Positions 61,201-64,000 of a stretch of 64,000 nt of DNA are shown piece by piece (positions within the stretch are counted from its first letter, which is position 1; each line of letters opens with the position of its first letter). The notes beneath the pieces are model-generated. The model did no database searches. It saw only the letters and a program-made list of their open reading frames with translations, and had not been told where the DNA came from. This DNA comes from Rallus limicola (lineage: Eukaryota > Chordata > Aves > Gruiformes > Rallidae), in the NCBI GenBank assembly GCA_022605955.1, contig JAKCOZ010000020.1, positions 5,383,001 to 5,447,000 of the forward strand, in the 5' to 3' direction. The position numbers and the translations under genes are program-made.

Positions 61201-64000
61201 GAGAATAAGGTGATGGAAAGAACTCAAATGTTGACAACCAGAAAGCGTAGCAGTAATGTGTGTAATGGAGTGAATTACTGTAAACTGCTTTTTTTTTTCC
61301 CCCCTGCTACTCCAGTAATTTTGGCTTGCTGGTTATTTTATCTTGCAAATGACTGTTCTGCTAGCAGCAACCAAGGTTCTGACTCCTCAAAGAAAAAACA
61401 TTTTGAGGAGATAGGAGTGTGTAAATAAACCCACTTGAAGCTCAGATTTGTGCAGTCTAAATTATACTGATGAAACGGGGTAATTGTTTTGAGGGGGGGA
61501 CACAGACTTTTTATGAGCTAGTAAAAAGTACTGTACTGAGGCACAGTGGGTTGATTGGCACAGTTCCTTCGCGAAAGAGATAGAAATTACATTCACTGTC
61601 AATCACTTATCTGGCCTTCAATTATGAAAAATACCCAGTGTGGATAAAATTTTTACTTTATTTTCTGTTCTTGTCCCAGTTTACATTCCAGTGTGCTGAG
61701 AAACGACCCGGGATCCAGGCGATCCAGTAGCTCTACTATGTTGGATGGAGGAAATATTGGAAAGTTTGAATTTGAGATCACTGACTTCTTCCTCTTTGGT
61801 TCTCCCTTGGGTCTGGTTCTTGCACTGCGAAAAACTGTTATCCCAGCTCTTGACAGTAAGTCCTGATGTAAACTGCTGAGCTCACTTGGTGGCTGTATCA
61901 CCTCCTGCTACAAATCCAGTCATTTGTTGAGACAAACCAGTAAAACCAGAACTTTTACAGGTAATACTAACTGCACAGTAGGGAAGCAGATCACTGTGTG
62001 CTCCAGCCAGTACTGATTATAGAGTTTATTTGCAAAATATTTCCAAACATGAAAAACACCAGGCAATTCTTGAGTCTATAAATATTTTGATAAATTGTTT
62101 CAATTGACTAAACAGGAAGATGAGGGAGATGATGTGGGCTTTTTTGTAACCCAACAGTTGTCCTTTTTACAGATAAATATTTACAATATTCTAACAAATA
62201 ACCTTTTGATACTTGAGGGTTTTTTTTTCTCTTCATCTTTTTTAGTCTTTCAGCTCAGACCAGCTTGTCAGCAGGTTTATAACCTGTTCCATCCTGCAGA
62301 CCCATCTGCTTCACGCCTCGAGCCTCTTCTGGAGAGGAAGTTCTACCTTTTGCCCCCCTTTAATATTCCCCGTTACCAGAGGTTCCCACTGGGTGATGGC
62401 AATTCTGCTGTTCTGGGTAAGTCACTTTGGATCTGTATTAGCTGTCTGGAGGGTTATATCCACACTTTACATGAAATGATCAAAGCAATTGGGAAAGTAA
62501 AGAAAGAGAATTGGCCCTATAATGTTAGCTATATTCCTGATTTAACAGAAGAGTAGTTTTCTTCCAATAAAATCAGTGCCTTGTGACCCATATGCCCTTC
62601 ATCTGTCACACCAAGGCCATCAGCGGGTGAGAGTCATGTGTGGTGACCTCTCTGTGAAGGTCTTTGTCTTAGACCCAAGCTGGTTCTTGTGAAACACCAA
62701 CTTGGCTGAGTTTAAGACTTCAGTGCTTGGAGGGCCAGTGAAGGCTGGAAGGAGCAGAGCCAACAGGGAGATAGCAAGATGATTTACTTGGTTGAAACCT
62801 GTATTTTTTCATGGGGCTGGTGGCAGTGCCTTGCCCTTGCCAACAAACCACTTGGTCTTCCTAGGATACCTAGGATTCCTCTGCCATCAGTGGCCTTTTC
62901 CCAATTGCTGTACCCCAGTTGCAGCAGTAATGAAGTCCCGAACAGCTGTGTGCATGCCCTTTTGTCTTACAGGGGTGCCTTTGAAACAACTCTGTCCTGA
63001 CCATGCCCCACCTCAGCTCCCATCACATCAGTGCTCTTGCAGTTGATCTAATAAAATAACTTCTATTTCCTGCCATCTTCACCTCCCTTCTGTGCCTAGA
63101 CTCTCATGCCCGCTGCCATTTCAGTGCAGGCTGTCATTGTGAGGAGCTCTCAGGGAAGCCCACCACTGTGCAGAGCTCAGTTTGACCTTTCTGCTTCACC
63201 TAAAGCTTTGGTTCCCTGCAGGGTCAGGGCTTTGGGACAGGAAGAAAAATTACCTCCTCATTTTTCCCTTGTTAGAGGTTGTTAGTCAATGGCTACTTAA
63301 AGCCAACGTCACAGCTAAGAGTAAAACTAGACTTAGAGCCCCCAAGAAATCACGCTGGCAAAGCAGAATAGAGTATTTTTCCCCAGAGCTCTGGTAGCTT
63401 TATGTTTGCTTAACATCTGAATTGTGCAGGACTAAATGAAGAGGGATATGTATCTAGAGCTGAGTAATTCCAGTGATGCTCTGTGTCACTTTTAAACTCG
63501 GTGTGCAATGCAGTGGTCTCCTGTGCATCAGTATCTTTAAAGATTGTGTTGCAATTGCTGTTAAATGGGCATAAACCAAACCCTGTGTTTAATAAAGTGA
63601 ATAAAATGCTTTCTGAAGGCCCCACTCACTTGTCAAATTTAGCAAAGATCTTGCAGCAACACTACTTAAAAATGGATCCACCCACAATTACATTTGTACC
63701 CAGTCCAGTTACAGCAGCTTGGGGAATCTATAGCAACCTGAAAAGTGATTTGATTTTAGGGTATATTCTAAGCATCAGCTGCAAGTGACTTCTTAAAATA
63801 AAATAAAATAAAATAATCCTGAACACCTTATCTTCTTCCTCTCAAACATGATTCAAATTTCCTGTTCTTGCTGAAGCCAGAGTTGGAAGCCTTGCTGACA
63901 CTGAGCGATTCAGGTTCTGGTTATCAGCCTGTACAGCAGCAGGGATCTCTCTACTTTGCTGTCCCTCCCTAGACCTTTGAGTTAACTTTGTTTAGAGACA
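13164..64000 (+). CDS. PITPNM2: PITPNM2 gene (membrane-associated phosphatidylinositol transfer protein 2), 5' two thirds, 3' end outside window
   Basis: This is the gene span; the coding exons are listed separately. Fourteen exons join in phase (2,359 coding bases, 786 codons plus one base) with GT-AG introns throughout. Seen: a PITP domain beginning [12 protein letters not shown], an EFFDAHE FFAT motif, a GDCVGG segment, and the start of the DDHD domain ([16 protein letters not shown]). Family knowledge: these class IIA PITPs move phosphatidylinositol and phosphatidic acid between ER and plasma membrane at contact sites, tethered through VAP proteins, to sustain PLC signalling. The order PITP, FFAT, DDHD, LNS2 is diagnostic. 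Details such as [29 protein letters not shown] and the [16 protein letters not shown] stretch fit PITPNM2 rather than PITPNM1, and PITPNM3 lacks the PITP domain. The remaining DDHD and LNS2 exons lie past 64000. No first noncoding exon or promoter could be identified. Confidence 0.95.
13173..13196 (+). promoter_or_regulatory. Short upstream ORF (7 codons) in the PITPNM2 5'UTR
   Basis: An ATG at 13173 opens a 7-codon reading frame (MHFLTVI) that ends at TAA 13194-13196, 63 bases before the main ATG. The context of the uATG (CTCAATGC) is moderate: A at -1 and -2, C at -3, no G at +4. Such a uORF can lower or condition translation of the main frame. That role is inferred, not shown. Confidence 0.5.
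13260..13337 (+). CDS. PITPNM2: PITPNM2 coding exon 1 (residues 1-26)
   Basis: This exon encodes [12 protein letters not shown] followed by [14 protein letters not shown], the first beta strand and helix of the PITP fold. The LKEYR..LP..VEEY..AQLY pattern is shared with soluble PITPs. The donor is CAG|GTCAGT and the exon ends in phase 0. The ATG context is TCAAGATGC. The intron after it is the largest in the window. Confidence 0.95.
16091..16108. repeat. (TTC)n microsatellite
   Basis: Six TTC-type units in a row within intron 1. Short and probably polymorphic. Confidence 0.8.
22188..22325 (-). mobile_element. CR1 LINE 3' fragment, minus orientation
   Basis: The plus strand reads TCACAGAATGAAGGGGATTGG, then GAGATCTTCTAGTCCAACGC, CCTGCCAAAGCAGGATAACC and TTGAGCAGGTTGCACAGGAC, the reverse complement of a CR1 3' end. 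Only about 140 bp remain. Confidence 0.85.
22692..22717. other. Perfect 9-bp stem with 8-nt loop
   Basis: GGTATCACC, loop CTGCTGAT, GGTGATACC. The arms are exact reverse complements. No known RNA family is recognised and the stem is too short for a microRNA precursor. A chance or unclassified structural element is the cautious reading. Confidence 0.6.
22862..22880. repeat. Poly-T run
   Basis: Nineteen consecutive T directly after one arm of a 12-bp inverted repeat (22849-22860). Confidence 0.85.
23153..23571 (-). mobile_element. CR1 LINE 3' fragment (about 420 bp), minus orientation
   Basis: It opens with GAATCACAGAATCATAGGG, the reverse complement of the CR1 terminal octamer repeats. It then shows TTGGAAGGGACCTCCAGAGA, GTCCAACTCCCCTGCC, AGGACAGGTTGCCCAGG and GAACAGCCCCAGTTCTTTCA. 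It is one of the best preserved repeats in the window, truncated at its 5' side near 23571. No functional frame remains. Confidence 0.93.
27296..27374 (+). mobile_element. CR1 LINE 3' tail, plus orientation
   Basis: It ends TTGGCCTCAATGATCTCAAA, then GGTCTTTTCCAACCTAGTGA, then TTTTTGTGATTCTGTGG, the typical CR1 3' end with degenerate terminal repeats. The 5' boundary is vague. Confidence 0.8.
29947..30161 (+). CDS. PITPNM2: PITPNM2 coding exon 2 (residues 27-97 plus two bases)
   Basis: The acceptor is TTTCAG at 29941-29946 and the donor is AAG|GTAAAA, which lacks the usual G at +5. The exon carries the lipid-head-group residues known from PITP-alpha at the same numbering: Thr59 and Lys61 (in GQYTRKVYH) and Asn90 (in WNAYPYTRT). 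Residue 95 is Thr, the state I recall for the RdgB branch, where PITP-alpha has the NEM-sensitive Cys95. A CR1 element begins 37 bp downstream of the donor. Confidence 0.95.
30199..30253 (+). repeat. Imperfect tandem duplication at the 5' edge of the intron-2 CR1
   Basis: TGGCTAACTGAGGAGGTCCC (from 30199) and TGGCTAACCCAGGAGGTCCC (from 30231) are two 23-bp copies with a 32-bp period. The duplicated text belongs to the CR1 consensus just before the AGTTGACTGGAGG segment. Confidence 0.75.
30199..31662 (+). pseudogene. CR1 LINE copy, about 1.45 kb, with broken reverse transcriptase
   Basis: Plus orientation. CR1 ORF2 text is seen at 30241-30360 (AGTTGACTGGAGGTTAGCAA, ACGCCCATCTACAAGAAG). An open stretch at about 30530-30790 encodes [15 protein letters not shown] and [20 protein letters not shown], palm-domain motifs of a non-LTR reverse transcriptase. 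The frame is then lost just before the FADD-type catalytic motif, whose remnant reads as FEDN-like in another frame. The 3' end shows AAAAGTCTTTTCCAACC and ends near CAATTCAGTGATTTTAC. It is 5'-truncated, with several frameshifts and stops, and surely inactive. Confidence 0.93.
32949..32998 (+). repeat. 25-bp tandem duplication
   Basis: ATCTGCTTCCCTGTAATCCA is followed at +25 by ATCTGCTCCCCTGTAATCCA. The two 25-base copies differ at two positions (one internal, one at the last base). Confidence 0.85.
33267..33388 (+). CDS. PITPNM2: PITPNM2 coding exon 3 (residues 98-138 plus one base)
   Basis: The acceptor is TTTCAG and the donor is TAG|GTGAAC. The first base completes Arg98. The exon encodes [18 protein letters not shown] and the [15 protein letters not shown] segment, the central sheet of the PITP domain. 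The overlapping minus-strand open frames are shadows. A T-rich tract follows the donor (33397-33450). Confidence 0.94.
33389..35325. other. PITPNM2: Intron 3 of PITPNM2 (1.9 kb)
   Basis: It contains a T-rich tract after the donor and a CR1 3' fragment (34676-34906). No gene is seen. Confidence 0.88.
34676..34906 (+). mobile_element. CR1 LINE 3' fragment, plus orientation
   Basis: It shows GGAAATTCCACCTAAACATG, GGAGGAACTTTGTTACTG, GAGGCTGCCCAGAGAGGC, GGGGGTTGGACTAGATGATC and TCCAGAGGTCCTTTCCAACC, the classical last 230 bp of CR1. Confidence 0.93.
35326..35559 (+). CDS. PITPNM2: PITPNM2 coding exon 4 (residues 139-216 plus one base)
   Basis: The acceptor is TTTCTGTAG and the donor is TTG|GTGAGC. 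The exon encodes the DPIDIVKDP stretch, the conserved [20 protein letters not shown] regulatory loop and [17 protein letters not shown]. The YW pair matches the WW membrane-insertion loop of PITP-alpha. The exon is 234 nt and begins and ends in phase 1. Confidence 0.95.
38477..38830 (+). mobile_element. CR1 LINE 3' fragment, plus orientation
   Basis: It shows AAGGAGAAGAGGAGGCTGAG, then GGGAGACCTTATCACTGCC, then CTGGAACAGGCTGCCCAGGG, then TTGATGATCTCACAGGTC, and ends in ATTCTGTGATC. It has an internal A-run at 38642-38651. No intact frame. Confidence 0.92.
39424..39486 (+). mobile_element. CR1 LINE 3' tail, plus orientation
   Basis: It reads TTGGGGTTGGACTCGATGAT, then CTCTTGAGGTCCCTTGCAAC, and ends CTGTGATTCTGTGATC with the terminal octamer repeats. 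The body upstream is too diverged to delimit. Confidence 0.9.
42759..43082 (+). CDS. PITPNM2: PITPNM2 coding exon 5 (residues 217-324 plus one base)
   Basis: The acceptor is TTTGCAG and the donor is GAG|GTAAGA. The exon finishes the PITP domain: [16 protein letters not shown], then Glu248 in DIRQLEKEA, the last inositol-contacting residue by PITP-alpha numbering. The C-terminal half is a divergent acidic linker (about 262-305) followed by a Ser/Lys-rich stretch ([16 protein letters not shown]), a probable phosphorylation region. It is 324 nt and symmetric in phase 1. It could also include species-specific linker changes that I cannot align without a search. Confidence 0.94.
43083..45958. other. 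PITPNM2: Intron 5 of PITPNM2 (2.9 kb)
   Basis: No repeats or genes are recognised. The stretch 45450-45730 is AT-rich, free of repeats and contains homeodomain-like TAATTG and TTATAAAT words. It might be a conserved regulatory element, which is a guess. Confidence 0.85.
45959..46054 (+). CDS. PITPNM2: PITPNM2 coding exon 6 with the FFAT motif (residues 325-356 plus one base)
   Basis: The acceptor is TTTCCAG and the donor is ATG|GTACGT. The exon encodes [19 protein letters not shown] followed by EFFDAH. This is an acidic flank and the first six positions of a consensus FFAT motif (E-F-F-D-A-x-E, residues 351-357). FFAT peptides bind the MSP domain of VAP-A/B on the ER, which localises Nir proteins to ER-plasma membrane contacts. 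The final Glu codon is split over the intron. It is 96 nt and phase 1-1. Confidence 0.95.
46055..49976. other. PITPNM2: Intron 6 of PITPNM2 (3.9 kb)
   Basis: It has a (TG)n(GA)n microsatellite at 46646-46673 and a long T-run at its 3' end that serves as the polypyrimidine tract of exon 7. No gene is seen. Confidence 0.87.
46646..46673. repeat. (TG)n(AG)n microsatellite
   Basis: Nine TG units are followed by about five GA units. Confidence 0.9.
49977..50081 (+). CDS. PITPNM2: PITPNM2 coding exon 7 (residues 357-391 plus one base)
   Basis: The acceptor is a run of about 16 T followed by AAAG, with a second AG immediately after (49977-49978). Using the first AG completes Glu357 of the FFAT motif and keeps the frame. 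The donor is G|GTAAAG. The exon encodes [20 protein letters not shown] and MDKIETPE, acidic and Ser/Thr rich. It is 105 nt and phase 1-1. Confidence 0.93.
50082..50937. other. PITPNM2: Intron 7 of PITPNM2 (0.86 kb)
   Basis: No repeats or coding signal beyond the flanking splice sites. Confidence 0.88.
50938..51008 (+). CDS. PITPNM2: PITPNM2 coding exon 8 (residues 392-415)
   Basis: The acceptor is CTTCCAG and the donor is GAA|GTAAGT. This small exon encodes [20 protein letters not shown] followed by SIIE, a linker with no named domain. The phase shifts here from 1 to 0. The match to PITPNM2 is judged from the conserved SSVE.L.IIED pattern, which continues into the next exon. Confidence 0.9.
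51009..54262. other. PITPNM2: Intron 8 of PITPNM2 (3.3 kb)
   Basis: It contains one CR1 tail (53730-53786) and a T-rich tract around 53415-53460. Nothing else is recognised. Confidence 0.87.
53730..53786 (+). mobile_element. CR1 LINE 3' tail, plus orientation
   Basis: It reads GGGTTGGACTCTATGATCTC, then TTGAGGTCCCTTCCAACCCC, then TATGATTCTGTGATTC, a near-consensus CR1 terminus of only about 57 bp. Confidence 0.93.
54263..54507 (+). CDS. PITPNM2: PITPNM2 coding exon 9 (residues 416-496 plus two bases)
   Basis: The acceptor is GTCTAG and the donor is CAG|GTAAGC. The exon encodes a hydrophobic strand ([18 protein letters not shown]) and [16 protein letters not shown], the start of the alpha/beta-hydrolase-like middle region shared with DDHD-type phospholipases. 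The known family has no demonstrated lipase activity here. Confidence 0.95.
54508..54994. other. PITPNM2: Intron 9 of PITPNM2 (0.49 kb)
   Basis: AT-rich, with no feature seen. The 144-codon minus-strand frame overlapping it also covers part of exon 9 and is a shadow. Confidence 0.88.
54995..55184 (+). CDS. PITPNM2: PITPNM2 coding exon 10 (residues 497-560)
   Basis: The acceptor is ATCTAG and the donor is CAG|GTGAGC. The exon encodes [20 protein letters not shown], then [20 protein letters not shown] and [15 protein letters not shown]. This is one of the best conserved blocks of the RdgB family and it leads directly into the lipase-like turn in the next exon. Confidence 0.95.
55185..56196. 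other. PITPNM2: Intron 10 of PITPNM2 (1.0 kb)
   Basis: No repeat or coding signal recognised. Confidence 0.88.
56197..56316 (+). CDS. PITPNM2: PITPNM2 coding exon 11 (residues 561-600)
   Basis: The acceptor is CCACAG and the donor is CAG|GTAATG. The exon encodes [20 protein letters not shown]. The segment GDCVG (565-569) sits where DDHD phospholipases carry a GxSxG-type nucleophile turn, and the Ser is replaced by Cys567. It is followed by SSRRGSVVS, a basophilic kinase-like site at Ser595. It is exactly 120 nt, phase 0-0, so it can be skipped without a frameshift. Confidence 0.95.
56317..56657. other. PITPNM2: Intron 11 of PITPNM2 (0.34 kb)
   Basis: The shortest intron in the window. No feature inside. 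Confidence 0.88.
56658..56869 (+). CDS. PITPNM2: PITPNM2 coding exon 12 (residues 601-670 plus two bases)
   Basis: The acceptor is ATCCCAG and the donor is AAG|GTAAGA. The exon encodes a disordered linker: [52 protein letters not shown]. The RKRSDS segment around Ser652 resembles a 14-3-3 or basophilic-kinase site. From memory, the human paralogue has a Gly-rich insert after the LLSPGI segment that is short or absent here. Confidence 0.94.
56870..61679. other. PITPNM2: Intron 12 of PITPNM2 (4.8 kb)
   Basis: No CR1 was found. A perfect 17-bp tandem duplication lies at 59325-59358. Long open frames around 57860-58760 on both strands have no recognisable product. 59050-59220 is AT-rich unique sequence with TTAATTAATG and TTATTTTTAAAT words, a possible but unproven noncoding element. 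Confidence 0.86.
59325..59358 (+). repeat. 17-bp perfect tandem duplication
   Basis: AGCTGTCCAAATTGCTT occurs twice back to back and is followed by AGC, the start of a third unit. Confidence 0.9.
61680..61855 (+). CDS. PITPNM2: PITPNM2 coding exon 13, start of DDHD domain (residues 671-729 plus one base)
   Basis: The acceptor is GTCCCAG and the donor is ACA|GTAAGT. A Ser/Arg-rich tail ([12 protein letters not shown]) precedes [20 protein letters not shown] and [10 protein letters not shown]. The FLFGSPLG turn marks the beginning of the metal-binding DDHD domain, whose catalytic-like D/D/H/D residues lie further on, mostly outside the window. Confidence 0.95.
61856..62245. other. PITPNM2: Intron 13 of PITPNM2 (0.39 kb)
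   Basis: AT-rich, ending in a T-run acceptor. No other feature. Confidence 0.88.
62246..62416 (+). CDS. PITPNM2: PITPNM2 coding exon 14, DDHD domain continued (residues 730-786 plus one base)
   Basis: The acceptor is TTTTTTAG and the donor is TGG|GTAAGT. The exon encodes [20 protein letters not shown], then [12 protein letters not shown], then [34 protein letters not shown] is the DDHD-domain signature (the H-P-x-D core) shared by all PITPNM proteins. This is the last coding exon I can place. The next should lie beyond 64000, since no matching exon was found in 62417-64000. Confidence 0.95.
62417..64000. other. PITPNM2: Start of intron 14 of PITPNM2, runs off the window
   Basis: No further exon of the DDHD or LNS2 region could be matched. 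It contains a pentanucleotide microsatellite at 63795-63816. Confidence 0.8.
63795..63816. repeat. (AAAAT)n microsatellite
   Basis: Four AAAAT units in a row, the last followed by AA. Confidence 0.9.

Noticed and set aside
13260..62416. PITPNM1 or PITPNM3 instead of PITPNM2
   Set aside because: The linker and middle-region motifs ([43 protein letters not shown]) fit PITPNM2. PITPNM3 lacks the PITP domain.
1..64000. CRISPR array, operon, phage or endogenous retrovirus
   Set aside because: No regularly spaced repeats, no bacterial gene layout, and no LTR pair or gag/pol/env-like frame. The only reverse transcriptase text belongs to a CR1 LINE.

Overview
The window is vertebrate, most likely avian, nuclear DNA. 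It carries one recognisable gene with compact GT-AG exons separated by introns of 0.3 to 16.6 kb. Its interspersed repeats are nearly all CR1 LINE fragments, whose 3' ends show the ATTCTGTGATTC-like tail typical of bird CR1. I see no bacterial, organellar or viral gene. I cannot name the species.

The gene is PITPNM2 (Nir3, RdgB family), on the + strand and incomplete at its 3' end. Fourteen coding exons were placed by hand between 13260 and 62416. Their splice phases join without a frameshift or internal stop and give the first 786 codons plus one base. The known human protein is about 1,350 residues. Those codons cover the N-terminal phosphatidylinositol-transfer (PITP) domain at residues 1 to about 255, a Ser-rich linker, an acidic FFAT motif at 351-357, the middle region with a lipase-like GDCVG segment at 565-569, Ser/Arg-rich linkers, and the start of the DDHD domain from about residue 700. 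The rest of DDHD and the LNS2 domain must lie beyond position 64000. In the known family these parts act together: FFAT docks the protein to VAP proteins on the ER, the PITP domain exchanges PI for phosphatidic acid, and the C-terminal domains sense PA/DAG at the plasma membrane.

Layout: 1-13163 has no gene I can support and is upstream sequence or a 5'UTR intron, with one CR1 fragment and half-copies of a 170-bp direct repeat. 13164-13337 is the start-codon exon, with a 7-codon upstream ORF. 13338-29946 is a 16.6-kb first coding-region intron with two CR1 fragments in the opposite direction, a CR1 tail and a perfect 9-bp hairpin. 29947-35559 holds the PITP-domain exons, and a decayed 1.5-kb CR1 with reverse-transcriptase remnants starts 37 bp after an exon. 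35560-46054 holds the end of the PITP domain, the linker and the FFAT exon, with several CR1 tails in intron 4. 49977-62416 holds the middle region and the start of DDHD. The rest is intron 14.

The window does not show an unmistakable new system. The items most worth checking are the in-frame skippable exons that carry the FFAT motif (with an AGAG double acceptor inside the motif), the 170-bp direct repeat pair about 6 kb apart upstream of the start exon, and the upstream ORF.
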